Below, piece after piece: positions 41,191 through 48,211 of a DNA stretch of 53,084 nt; within the stretch, counting starts at the first letter, position 1; each line of letters starts with the position of its first letter. Below the pieces are notes generated by a model that saw only the letters and a program-made list of their open reading frames with translations, was not told the origin of the DNA and did no database searches. Origin of the DNA: an uncultured Bacteroidota bacterium (GTDB lineage Bacteria; Bacteroidota; Bacteroidia; Chitinophagales; Chitinophagaceae). The position numbers and the translations under genes are program-made. The stretch is taken from NCBI GenBank assembly GCA_903835005.1, contig CAILLK010000136.1:1-53084 (forward strand), in the 5' to 3' direction.

Positions 41191-41424
41191 TTATTTTATC
41201 CTTGTGATTGTGCATAATCCGATGTAGCAGGTCTCGCCGACGTTCAGTGATAATACCAGGTTGGCGCTGGCAATGGAGATGTGATCAACACCTTCCTGAC
41301 ATAGGTTGGTATATAGGAATTCTTCCAGTGTGAACTGTTCATCATTTATATCCAGTTCATGGGAAAGGATGCTTTCATCCTGTATGCCGGTAGCCTCAAC
41401 TACTGCTTTGCGTGTATCGTTCAT
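41191..41424 (-). CDS. Hypothetical acidic protein
   Basis: This 77-aa acidic protein (ELDINDEQFTLEEFLYTNLCQ) is of unknown family. Its start overlaps the preceding stop by 4 bp, which supports translation. It may be a small host-interaction protein, as is common in early phage operons. Confidence 0.55.
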   Translation of the reverse strand: MNDTRKAVVEATGIQDESILSHELDINDEQFTLEEFLYTNLCQEGVDHISIASANLVLSLNVGETCYIGLCTITRIK

Positions 41425-41639
41425 GCTGCTTTATTTGAAGATTTTTTATTTGCTTTGTTTTTGTACCTCAACCTTGCTGCCTGGGCTATATCAGCATGTT
41501 TTATTCCCCTTTTGGGGGCTACCGGTTGCCCATCAACCGGTAGCTGTCGCCGCAGCTTTGCAGCCTTTTCTTTGTAGATTTCGGACATACCTTCGTATTC
41601 CTCGATCATCAGTATCAATATTTTTTTATCCTCTGCCAT
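41421..41639 (-). CDS. Small helical hypothetical protein
   Basis: The 72-aa product has an acidic helical start (MAEDKKILILMIEEYEGMSE) and a basic end (ARLRYKNKANKKSSNK). One-base overlap with the DnaA-domain gene (TGATG) shows coupling. Function unknown. Confidence 0.55.
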   Translation of the reverse strand: MAEDKKILILMIEEYEGMSEIYKEKAAKLRRQLPVDGQPVAPKRGIKHADIAQAARLRYKNKANKKSSNKAA

Positions 41640-41932
41640 CAGTCCCTGAGTATTGATTTTTCAAGTAATTCAAGTTCTGTCTTAAATGCGTGGTTACCTT
41701 CCGATATCTTCTTTATGCTGCGTTTTGAAGCATTCACATTTTGCTTACCGGGATACCCTAACAACTTTGCTATTTCAGTACCGGTTAGTTTTGTGTATCT
41801 CCAAAGCAGGTAAGAAGCAACCTGTTTTACAGCAACGATGTGCATCTTTTGTCTCCGGCCATTCTTTATAGCGATTTCTTCGCGCGTTACCTTGTAATGG
41901 TTGCAAATAGTATTGAGTATAGTTTCCGTCAT
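41639..41932 (-). CDS. Small DnaA domain IV-like DNA-binding protein
   Basis: The 97-aa protein consists almost entirely of a DnaA domain IV-like helical unit: VTREEAIAIKNGRR-type start (VTREEIAIKNGRRQ), VAVKQVASYLLWRYTKLTG and EIAKLLGYPGKQNVNASKRSI. The recognition helix differs from the usual DHTTV. It may compete with host DnaA or bind phage sites early in infection, as it is one of the first early genes. Confidence 0.75.
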   Translation of the reverse strand: MTETILNTICNHYKVTREEIAIKNGRRQKMHIVAVKQVASYLLWRYTKLTGTEIAKLLGYPGKQNVNASKRSIKKISEGNHAFKTELELLEKSILRD

Positions 41933-41968
41933 TGTTTAAATCTTTACTTTTTTAGTGCAACCAGATTT

Positions 41969-42091
41969 TCAATAATTGTTCATCGACGTAACAGCGTAAA
42001 TCGGAATTCCTATCCATGCATAAAGCAGGGAGATGATCAACACTCCGTTAAGGAAGTGCTTCCAGAATTTCATCGTTAATAGCTTTTTCAT
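41969..42091 (-). CDS. Membrane microprotein (40 aa)
   Basis: The minus strand encodes MKKLLTMKFWKHFLNGVLII, then SLLYAWIGIPIYAVTSMNNY. A basic start and one hydrophobic helix (about 15-33) indicate a small membrane protein. It would be the first gene of the early operon after the Cro-like gene. The frame is short, so confidence is moderate. Confidence 0.5.
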   Translation of the reverse strand: MKKLLTMKFWKHFLNGVLIISLLYAWIGIPIYAVTSMNNY

Positions 42092-42171
42092 TGTCTGTTG
42101 TTTTCGTTAAAAAATTGGTGAAGTTGTTTCCAAGGGTATATTTCACTGTTAAAATATTTTGTATGTCATAC

Positions 42172-42181
42172 CTTATATAAG
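42172..42181. promoter_or_regulatory. Palindrome upstream of early operon (possible operator)
   Basis: CTTATATAAG is a perfect 10-bp palindrome in the 132-bp gap between the Cro-like gene and the first early gene. Nearby, TACCCTTG on the minus strand is one mismatch from a -7 box. Repressor binding is a guess. Confidence 0.35.
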
Positions 42182-42223
42182 CCGGTTGTTAATGTTTGAA
42201 TTGATGTGTTATTCTGGCATCAT

Positions 42224-42457
42224 TCATGCAGCCTTTTCTGCTGTACCAATTTTTTCACGGATGATTGCAATGTTTTCAGAGTTGCCGCGGCCTAATTCCG
42301 AAATACGCAGATACGCACCTCGTTTGATTCCGAGAGCTTCAGCAACATCTTCCTGTGTTCCGAATTGGTTTGAATATTGCCTAAGAAGCTTTCTTTCTTC
42401 GGTTGTCAGCTTTACAGTTTTGCGAATTCTGTTTTTTATTATTATATTGTCCGACAT
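42224..42457 (-). CDS. Cro-like helix-turn-helix regulator
   Basis: This 77-aa protein has a helix-turn-helix around residues 34-56 (TQEDVAEALGIKRGAYLRISELGRG) after a basic N-terminal arm. It is divergent from the S24 repressor gene, the usual lambda-type switch layout, and would be the first gene made when lysogeny ends. A consensus promoter lies directly upstream. The start follows two 11-bp repeats, each of which carries another ATG in a different frame. Confidence 0.8.
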   Translation of the reverse strand: MSDNIIIKNRIRKTVKLTTEERKLLRQYSNQFGTQEDVAEALGIKRGAYLRISELGRGNSENIAIIREKIGTAEKAA

Positions 42458-42481
42458 TTGATTGACATTTGATTGACATCA

Positions 42482-42514
42482 CAAAGATAATATCGTTTTT
42501 CGTTGTTTTCCAAA
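42482..42514 (-). promoter_or_regulatory. Early (lytic) promoter with overlapping operator
   Basis: On the minus strand TTTG (complement of 42511-42514) is followed after 21 bp by TATCTTTG (complement of 42482-42489), an exact Bacteroidota promoter. ATCGTTTTTCGTT lies between the boxes and AAACGATTAACGTT lies upstream, an inverted pair of ATCGTT-type half-sites. The repressor probably binds there and blocks the polymerase. Confidence 0.75.
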
Positions 42515-42568
42515 TATTTTAAACGATTAACGTTAATATTTATTAATAGTAATTGAAATTATTTGAAA

Positions 42569-43306
42569 ATGAATCAGTTGGAAAGGCTTAATGCAGCTAT
42601 AAAAAAGCTGAAAAACGATGATCTTATTAAAGATCAGGCACAAATTGCCGCTGATTTGGGGTACAATCGAACGCAATCGATTTCCGATATTGTAACTGGC
42701 AGAGCTTCGTTAACATCGAAATTCGTTATAGCGTTTTGCGGAAAGTATAACATAAGTGAAGACTGGCTTAATACTGGAAAAGGGGAGATGTTTATTGCAA
42801 ATAGTGATATCGATATAAAAGATGGAAAGAAAAAAGAAGTTATTGCATTAGGAAAGGATCGGTTAAGATTAAAGCCAGAAGAGTATGCTGAAGCTTTCGG
42901 CGACTGGAAAGGTTTACCGATGTTCAATACTCCGGTTACGGCATCGTTCGTGGAAACATATCGAGATGAAAAGCTTTTTACACCTCAATACTATCTCCAT
43001 GATCCCAGGTTTCGCGACTGTGATTTCGGTGCCATTATTACGGGTGATAGCATGCACTCGGAAATCAGACACGGTGATTTTATTGCCTGTAAGGAGATTG
43101 TAGATCGGCGCTTTATTGTGTTTGGAGATATATACTATGTGGTTGCAACGAATGGCCTTGAAACTTGTAAATATGTGAATGCCGATCCTGAAAGTAAAAA
43201 CAATTTGCTTTTAGTACCACGGAATGAGAAATTAAGTCCTTCACCAATACCAAAGGATATGATACTTAGAATGTATAAAGTGAGGGGAATAATCAGAGGT
43301 TACTAA
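42569..43306 (+). CDS. S24-family (LexA/CI-like) phage repressor
   Basis: The 245-aa lysogeny repressor has an N-terminal helix-turn-helix (about 20-50, QAQIAADLGYNRTQSISDIVTG) and a C-terminal S24 peptidase-type domain. The Ser-Lys dyad is visible as Ser161 in ITGDSMHSEI and Lys201 in LETCKYV. The start is set at ATG 42569; a TTG six bases earlier is also in frame. No Ala-Gly or Cys-Gly cleavage dipeptide is seen in the linker (residues 70-130), so RecA-stimulated self-cleavage may not occur or may use another bond. It is divergent from the Cro-like gene. Confidence 0.92.
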   Translation: MNQLERLNAAIKKLKNDDLIKDQAQIAADLGYNRTQSISDIVTGRASLTSKFVIAFCGKYNISEDWLNTGKGEMFIANSDIDIKDGKKKEVIALGKDRLRLKPEEYAEAFGDWKGLPMFNTPVTASFVETYRDEKLFTPQYYLHDPRFRDCDFGAIITGDSMHSEIRHGDFIACKEIVDRRFIVFGDIYYVVATNGLETCKYVNADPESKNNLLLVPRNEKLSPSPIPKDMILRMYKVRGIIRGY

Positions 43307-43325
43307 CTTTACAATAAAAAATATC

Positions 43326-43538
43326 ATGGAAACAAAGAAGTGTCCGTTTTGTGCTGAAGAAATAGCTCTGGAAGCAATAAAATGTAAACATTGTGGTGAA
43401 TTTTTGGATGGTTCGAAAATGCCGGTCGAGCAAAAACCACAAGAGATAATCGTAAAAAAAGAAACCGGGGGAGGAGGTAAGATTCTGATCGTTCTCGGAA
43501 TAATTGCTTTACTAATTTTTATTTTGAGGGCTTGCTAA
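43326..43538 (+). CDS. Zinc-ribbon membrane protein (probable conversion gene)
   Basis: This 70-aa protein has one zinc ribbon, CPFCAEEI...KCKHCGEFL (Cys pairs at about residues 6/9 and 20/23). A Gly-rich linker follows, and a C-terminal membrane helix (KILIVLGIIALLIFILRAC). It lies just after the repressor on the same strand, so it is likely expressed in the lysogen. TAACTTTA at 43305-43312 is close to a -7 box. It could sense or scaffold at the membrane; function unknown. Confidence 0.75.
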   Translation: METKKCPFCAEEIALEAIKCKHCGEFLDGSKMPVEQKPQEIIVKKETGGGGKILIVLGIIALLIFILRAC

Positions 43539-43548
43539 TATATAAAAT

Positions 43549-43902
43549 ATGAAAAAAATAATATTTTTTATTGCGATATCGTCCGTTTTGCTTTGCTGTA
43601 AAAAAAGCTCTAACGATGATGAAAGTAAGCATAATTGGAGCGTAAGATGCGCCGATAGTTTTGCTTGCAGTCAATACCCGTGTGTAAATTCTGTTGCTGC
43701 CGGTGCGAATAATCCCAATTTCCCAACGAACGAACCAACTCTTTCATTCTACAATAACGTAACTAAAACGTATGTCCTCTCATTATATAATAATGGAAAT
43801 AAGGAAATAGCCGATATTGGAAATTTTATATGCCCATGTGCGAATGGAGCCTCTTCAGATATCACCCGTTATACAATAATTACTATAACACAACTTAACT
43901 AA
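43549..43902 (+). CDS. Putative lipoprotein (probable conversion gene)
   Basis: The 117-aa product starts MKKIIFFIAISSVLLCCKKSS, a signal peptide II with the lipidated Cys in LLCC. The mature part has several Cys (CADSFACSQYPCVN, FICPCANG) that could form disulfides. It lies 10 bp after the zinc-ribbon gene and next to attR, on the lysogeny-side strand. Surface lipoproteins in this position often change phage adsorption, but that is inference. Confidence 0.72.
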   Translation: MKKIIFFIAISSVLLCCKKSSNDDESKHNWSVRCADSFACSQYPCVNSVAAGANNPNFPTNEPTLSFYNNVTKTYVLSLYNNGNKEIADIGNFICPCANGASSDITRYTIITITQLN

Positions 43903-43953
43903 TAAACCCCTTACCAGTAAAGACTTTTAGCCTATTTTCTCCTTATTAATACT

Positions 43954-43967
43954 ATGTGTAACACTTT
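43954..43967 (+). other. Candidate integrase arm-type site (right)
   Basis: ATGTGTAACACTTT is identical to 349-362 at the other end of the prophage, 87 bp inside the attR core. A shared sequence at both ends fits an arm-binding site. Confidence 0.45.
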
Positions 43968-44054
43968 TTTTGAGATGATTACTATTAATGAAAACTGATT
44001 TTTTGAAACCCGCTGCAGGCTTGCATTTCAGCATTTTAATACTGGTAACTCCGC

Positions 44055-44098
44055 ACTCTTAATCAGCGGGTCCAGGGTTCGAGTCCCTGAGGGACCAC
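44055..44098 (+). repeat. attR core (44-bp direct repeat)
   Basis: Identical to 232-275. It is a truncated tRNA-Lys 3' half without the 5' half, so it is not a working tRNA gene. It marks the right end of the prophage. Confidence 0.93.
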
Positions 44099-44104
44099 TT
44101 TTAC

Positions 44105-44133
44105 AGGGATTGCATATTGCAGTCCCTTTTTTT
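44105..44133 (+). terminator. Terminator beyond attR
   Basis: AGGGATTGCA pairs with TGCAGTCCCT (ten pairs including one G-T) around TAT and is followed by seven T. It would have followed the tRNA-Lys gene before this prophage arrived. Confidence 0.8.
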
Positions 44134-44156
44134 ATGCCCGAAAAAGGAAAGTGAGC

Positions 44157-44187
44157 AGTCTTAATCAGCGGGTCCGGGATTCGGGTT
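44157..44187 (+). repeat. Degenerate extra copy of the tRNA-Lys att region
   Basis: TCTTAATCAGCGGGTCC (44159-44175) matches the tRNA exactly over 17 bases, then GGGATTCGGGT is a decayed T-arm. It lies 58 bp beyond attR and looks like the scar of an older integration. Confidence 0.7.
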
Positions 44188-44218
44188 TGTTATAATAATT
44201 CGGAATATCAATTTGAGG

Positions 44219-44635
44219 TTATTCTTCGTTTATAAGTATTAATTTGAATTCGTCAATCGTCAGTAAATTAACCTTGGGAAAAGTAACGGATCTCAGGATA
44301 TTAAAATGGGAATCGTGAGTTATCAAATAATAAGCTCCTGCAGCTACGTAGCAATCCACAAATTTGTTATCATCCGGATCATCATTTATCAGGCTCCAGC
44401 GAAAATAGATGCGGGCAAAGTATACGTTGGGAAGCTCATTGAGCGCTATCAGAAAATTACCTGCAACAGTATCAGAATATTTTGATTTTAATATCTCTTC
44501 ATATTCCAGTAATATTTCAGCGGTAACAAACAATTGGAATTGTTCGTTAAGCAATGCCTGAATCAGCCAATGATGAATGGATTTTGATGAGAGTGCGGAT
44601 ACAAGAACATTTGTGTCTATGATTACCTTTAACAT
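44219..44635 (-). CDS. PIN-domain toxin (putative VapC-like RNase)
   Basis: This 138-aa protein has the PIN acidic residues: Asp7 in VIIDTNVLVSAL, Glu44 in ILLEYEEIL, Asp88/89 in DDPDDNKFVDC and Asp108 in ITHDSHF. Such enzymes cleave RNA, with a small upstream protein as antitoxin. The gene lies 7 bp after the putative antitoxin gene, outside the prophage but between two tRNA scars, so it belongs to an older element. Confidence 0.88.
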   Translation of the reverse strand: MLKVIIDTNVLVSALSSKSIHHWLIQALLNEQFQLFVTAEILLEYEEILKSKYSDTVAGNFLIALNELPNVYFARIYFRWSLINDDPDDNKFVDCYVAAGAYYLITHDSHFNILRSVTFPKVNLLTIDEFKLILINEE

Positions 44636-44642
44636 GGCTCAA

Positions 44643-44846
44643 TTAGTCCTCTTTTAGCCATTCGTCCATGGTTTGCTGGTTGTAATTCTTATCTTCCCAT
44701 ATCCGATCGGCCTCATCAATAGCCTTAGTTGCAAAATATTTTGCCAGATATCTTTTGATACTCAACAAATCTGCCTCGGCGATATTGGCAGCGTACAACT
44801 TCAACAATTCCTGTTGAATATTGCTAATTGTAGAGGTTGCCTGCAT
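44643..44846 (-). CDS. Putative antitoxin of PIN toxin
   Basis: The 67-aa product is helical and acidic at its end (RIWEDKNYNQQTMDEWLKED), and is placed directly before the PIN gene as an antitoxin should be. The N-terminal part (ISNIQQELLKLYAANIAEADLLSIKRYLAKYF) resembles small antitoxins of PIN pairs in Bacteroidota. No clear DNA-binding motif was seen. Confidence 0.72.
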   Translation of the reverse strand: MQATSTISNIQQELLKLYAANIAEADLLSIKRYLAKYFATKAIDEADRIWEDKNYNQQTMDEWLKED

Positions 44847-45023
44847 CTTTCAATATATTAGATTACAAATTTAAGGATTTTCCGGAATTAAATAGCAGCT
44901 TTTGTAAATTCTCAAAAAGGTCACTATTTCAATTAGGTGGAGGACCTGATGCCTGAACAGGCTCATTTTAGCGTTCAGCCTCTGCCATATTACGCCAGCA
45001 TTACTATCCGGGTTTTAATAAAC

Positions 45024-45254
45024 ATGAATTTGATTATACAGTCCGCCGCCGATGCAGATACTTTTGCTGCTAAATTAAAGAACATAGTGGCGAGTATATT
45101 TAATCAGTTAAGACCTGTAAAGAGCAAGTATTACTTTACGCTTTTTGACGCAATATATTTTACTGATAGTAAAGATATAGTTGATTTGACGGAACAGATA
45201 CGACAGAGGTTTGCTGAATATGGATTAGTGCCGAAACTATCTATTAACTGCTGA
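45024..45254 (+). CDS. Hypothetical protein in accessory region
   Basis: The product (MNLIIQSAADADTFAAKLKN, then FTLFDAIYFTDSKDIVDLTEQIRQRF) is about 76 aa and looks like a small alpha/beta protein. Longer in-frame starts exist (GTG 44937, ATG 44949), but the added residues look less protein-like. It lies between the toxin-antitoxin pair and the WG-repeat gene. Function unknown. Confidence 0.5.
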   Translation: MNLIIQSAADADTFAAKLKNIVASIFNQLRPVKSKYYFTLFDAIYFTDSKDIVDLTEQIRQRFAEYGLVPKLSINC

Positions 45255-45259
45255 TAACA

Positions 45260-46138
45260 TTACTTTTTATCAATTTGGGTTAAATTCCTTTTATCTCCAT
45301 GTTCGTCTAAAAAAAATATTGACTTGCTATCACTTGTAATCAAAAAAGTTAAATCGTCACCATAGGCATAATCTAATTCCCTGAAAGTGACCATGTAAAA
45401 ACACTTTTCATTTCTGGGCCATACAACAATATCCCCAGAACTCATGCTTTGATTTTTTTTAACAAATTCCATATAAACTTGTGATTTTTCAAGAGCCTGT
45501 ATTAGCGATTTTTCTTTTTGCGTATATGAGTGTATTAATTTCAATGCAACCAATAGGCTATCATTTAGCATTATATCAAGTTTGGAATTATAAACTATCG
45601 TTCCTCTGCGGTCAATTATTGCATATTTTGAACCAGCATATCCACAACAATGCTCCTCATCATCACTTAAATGCATATATATGCAATCAAGACATACTAC
45701 TGCATATCCTCTGTAAAAAGGATCTACAAAATTATATTTTGCCGGTATTACTTTTTTCCCGCTGGGGGCAACAAACCCCATTTTCCCATTCTCTACAAAT
45801 CGCCTCAATCCTTCCTTGTAATAATCTGGTCCATTATCAAACCAAAAAGGACAATATAAAAACTTCCCGTTTCGGTCATAGACTTTCATGCGATAATCAT
45901 AATTCATTAAGTCGTTTGCGTACCGATTAGTGTCGCATAAAAAAATTTCTCTATCTTCAACTTTATCACCTCCTTTATAATAAAAGGAATAGAAGGCAGG
46001 CGGTAGAATTATGCTACCACCGGAGGTTTTTACGCCAACTGTCATCGTGTCTTTGCCTGTGAAATAATATAATGTTTCCTTTTGTCCCAACGAGACAAAA
46101 GGAATAAAAAGGCACCAATAGATAAAGTATCGCTGCAT
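45260..46138 (-). CDS. WG-repeat-like exported protein
   Basis: This 292-aa protein starts with a signal peptide (MQRYFIYWCLFIPFVSLGQ). The middle has a WG-type repeat (NGKMGFVAPSGKKVIPAKY, then FVDPFYRGYAVV) and a second looser one (SKYAIIDRRGTIVYNSK). WG-repeat proteins are common in this phylum, usually exported, with unclear roles. It converges with the small gene at 45024-45254 and is part of the accessory layer between tRNA scars. Confidence 0.75.
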   Translation of the reverse strand: MQRYFIYWCLFIPFVSLGQKETLYYFTGKDTMTVGVKTSGGSIILPPAFYSFYYKGGDKVEDREIFLCDTNRYANDLMNYDYRMKVYDRNGKFLYCPFWFDNGPDYYKEGLRRFVENGKMGFVAPSGKKVIPAKYNFVDPFYRGYAVVCLDCIYMHLSDDEEHCCGYAGSKYAIIDRRGTIVYNSKLDIMLNDSLLVALKLIHSYTQKEKSLIQALEKSQVYMEFVKKNQSMSSGDIVVWPRNEKCFYMVTFRELDYAYGDDLTFLITSDSKSIFFLDEHGDKRNLTQIDKK

Positions 46139-46231
46139 GAATTATTAAACCATTAAAGGTAAATTATTGATGGCACAAAATTGTAATCGTGGGATTCCAT
46201 TATGTGGCGGAACCTCCGTAGGTTAGCCTCC

Positions 46232-46808
46232 ATGGAACAATTCATAGCATATTACAGGGTCAGCACTGCTCGTCAAGGTGCGTCAGGTCTCGGTTTAGAA
46301 GCACAAAGGAGCGCAGTATTATCATTTTTGAATAACAGGCCCTTGATTGCCGCATACACAGACATTGAAACAGGTAAAAACGATAATAGACCACAGATGA
46401 TTAAAGCAATAGCGCAGGCATAGCAAACTAACTATACTCTGCTAATTGCGAAGTTAGACATGCTATCACGCAACTTGACTTTTGTATCAACACTCATAAA
46501 TGCGAAAGTAAAGTTCATTTGTTGCGATATGCCGGACGCCAGCGAACTGACTATTTATATATTCAGTGCGCTGGTGCGCTTGGAGCTCAAAGAATAAGTG
46601 ACCGCACACGCTCTGCATTACAAGCACTGAAAGCAAGATGTTTGATCTCGGCACACCTGAATACTTTACAGCAGAAGCAAGGCAACAAGGTCCGGCAAAA
46701 CTGAAACAGATTGCCGCAGGTAATGCGAACAATCAAAAAGCAAAAAAGGTAATCAACCTGTTGAGCAAAAACGGAAAATCATTACGGGAGATAGCCATCA
46801 GAATATGA
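46232..46808 (+). pseudogene. Serine recombinase (resolvase/invertase), inactivated
   Basis: The start encodes MEQFIAYYRVSTARQGASGL with the catalytic Ser in YRVSTARQ. An in-frame TAG follows IKAIAQA (about 46421-46423). The remains of the protein can be read through several frame changes: LLIAKLD, STLINAKVKFICCDMPDA, AQRISDRTRSALQA, and at the end GPAKLKQIAAGNANN and LREIAI. At least one stop and two frameshifts show decay. It was probably the recombinase of the older inserted element. Confidence 0.85.
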
Positions 46809-46902
46809 AAATACCCGATTATCAGATATTAATTTATTGACATGAGATAAGGCCGTATTTAGTCCCCTTTGATTTCGTAATTTTCTATTTTATTTATTCA
46901 AA

Positions 46903-46917
46903 CCCTGAGGGACCACC
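46903..46917 (+). repeat. Short tRNA-Lys 3' end remnant
   Basis: CCCTGAGGGACCACC is identical to tRNA bases 262-276. It lies 95 bp after the dead recombinase and just before a terminator. It probably marks the right end of the oldest insertion and the original end of the tRNA gene. Confidence 0.7.
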
Positions 46918-46925
46918 TTATAAGA

Positions 46926-46972
46926 GCGAAGTGCGGAGAGCGTTAAAGAGCGTTTACCACTTCGCTTTTTTT
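46926..46972 (+). terminator. Intrinsic terminator, probably the original tRNA-Lys terminator
   Basis: GCGAAGTG (46926-46933) pairs with CACTTCGC (46958-46965), followed by seven T. It comes 9 bp after the tRNA remnant at 46903-46917, as a tRNA terminator would. Confidence 0.7.
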
Positions 46973-47017
46973 ATGGTAGTAAATTTTGTGATTTTGAAGT
47001 TTGGAATACTTCCGGAT

Positions 47018-47058
47018 AAAAAAAGAGGCCCAATGCTATTTCGCAGAGAGCCTCTTTT
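47018..47058 (-). terminator. Terminator of alcohol dehydrogenase gene
   Basis: On the minus strand AAAAGAGGC pairs with GCCTCTTTT and is followed by a T run. It lies 17 bp after the dehydrogenase stop codon. Confidence 0.85.
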
Positions 47059-47074
47059 GAAGTTGAGTTATTGA

Positions 47075-48118
47075 TTATAGCGTTGCCAGGTCTATTACGA
47101 AGCGGTACTTCACATCGCCTTTTAACATGCGTTCATATGCTTCGTTGATGTAGGACATTTTAATCACTTCCACAACAGATACTATATTGTGTTCTGCGCA
47201 ATAATCCAGCATTTCCTGTGTTTCGGGAAGACCGCCAATGGCCGAACCAGCCAGGCTTCTGCGGTTGCCCAGCAGACTGAATGCCATTATTTGCGAAGGG
47301 GTTGGTGGTGCGCCTACACATATCATTACGCCATCGGTATCGAGCATGCCGAGGTAAGTATTGTAATCGTGCCGGGCAGATACGGTATCAATTATAAAGT
47401 TGAATTTGCCCGATAGTAATTTCATTTGTTCGGGGTCTTTAGTGAGTGCGAAATGGTGTGCGCCCAGTTGTTTTGCATCCTGTTCCTTCCCGGGCGAGGT
47501 GCTCAATACAGTAACTTCAGCGCCGAATGATACGGCAAACTTTACGGCCATATGCCCCAATCCGCCAAGGCCTACCACAGCCACCTTATGCCCTTTACCC
47601 ACCTTCCAGTGGCGCAAAGGCGAATAGGTAGTGATACCAGCGCAAAGCAATGGCGCTACTGCCTCTAATGGCAGCTTGTCGGATACCTTGAGTACAAAGT
47701 CCTTATCTACCACTATCTGGTTGGAATAGCCACCATAGGTAACTCCACCCGATTTCTTATCTGTTGCATTATAGGTGCCGGTAGAGCCATTACGGCAAAA
47801 CTGCTCGAGGCCTTTTTTGCAATTATCGCACTCGCGGCACGAATCTACAAGGCAGCCTACGCCGGCAAGGTCGCCAGCTTTAAACTTAGCTACCTCGCTG
47901 CCAACTTCCTTAACCCGGCCTACAATCTCATGGCCTGGTACTATGGGATAGGTGGTGTGGCTCCATTCGTTGCGCACCTGGTGCAAATCGGAATGGCAGA
48001 CACCGCAATACAATATTTCAAACTGTACATCGCGCGGGCCTACTTCTCTTCTTTCAAAATCAAACGGGCCGAGTGTGTCGGTGGCGCTGTGGGCTGCATA
48101 GCCTTTCGTTGTTGTCAT
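47075..48118 (-). CDS. Zinc-dependent alcohol dehydrogenase (YahK/CAD-like, NADP type)
   Basis: The 347-aa enzyme interconverts alcohols and aldehydes. Catalytic zinc ligands are in CGVCHSD (Cys41) and GHEIVG (His63, Glu64). Four structural-zinc Cys lie in CRECDNCKKGLEQFC (94, 97, 100, 108). The nucleotide fold shows VGLGGLGHM (182-190), and the STSPGK segment after the second strand suggests NADP(H). Length is normal for the cinnamyl-alcohol-dehydrogenase-like family. It is a single-gene unit with its own terminator, in the host backbone. Confidence 0.95.
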   Translation of the reverse strand: MTTTKGYAAHSATDTLGPFDFERREVGPRDVQFEILYCGVCHSDLHQVRNEWSHTTYPIVPGHEIVGRVKEVGSEVAKFKAGDLAGVGCLVDSCRECDNCKKGLEQFCRNGSTGTYNATDKKSGGVTYGGYSNQIVVDKDFVLKVSDKLPLEAVAPLLCAGITTYSPLRHWKVGKGHKVAVVGLGGLGHMAVKFAVSFGAEVTVLSTSPGKEQDAKQLGAHHFALTKDPEQMKLLSGKFNFIIDTVSARHDYNTYLGMLDTDGVMICVGAPPTPSQIMAFSLLGNRRSLAGSAIGGLPETQEMLDYCAEHNIVSVVEVIKMSYINEAYERMLKGDVKYRFVIDLATL

Positions 48119-48211
48119 AATCCTTTGTTTTTTATTAGTAAGTTTATTCTAAAGATTCTTGTTCTTAAATATATCAGGCAGTAGCCCTGGGAGCACTGAG
48201 GGTGTATTTTA

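Larger units (their letters stand above)
232..44098. mobile_element. Temperate siphovirus prophage integrated in tRNA-Lys
   Basis: The element is bounded by a perfect 44-bp direct repeat (232-275 and 44055-44098), so the unit length is 43,823 bp. It holds an integrase beside attL, a repressor and conversion genes beside attR, and the full structural set: terminase, portal, HK97-type protease and capsid, tail tube, tape measure, baseplate and lysozyme. Replication/recombination genes are also present. No key structural gene is visibly broken, so the prophage may be inducible. A 1314-aa tape measure and the absence of sheath genes point to a long non-contractile tail (siphovirus), roughly 190-200 nm by the usual 0.15 nm per residue rule. 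Confidence 0.95.

Noticed and set aside
44055-44098. Second tRNA-Lys gene at attR
   Set aside because: Only the anticodon-to-3' half is present; the upstream sequence cannot form an acceptor or D arm.
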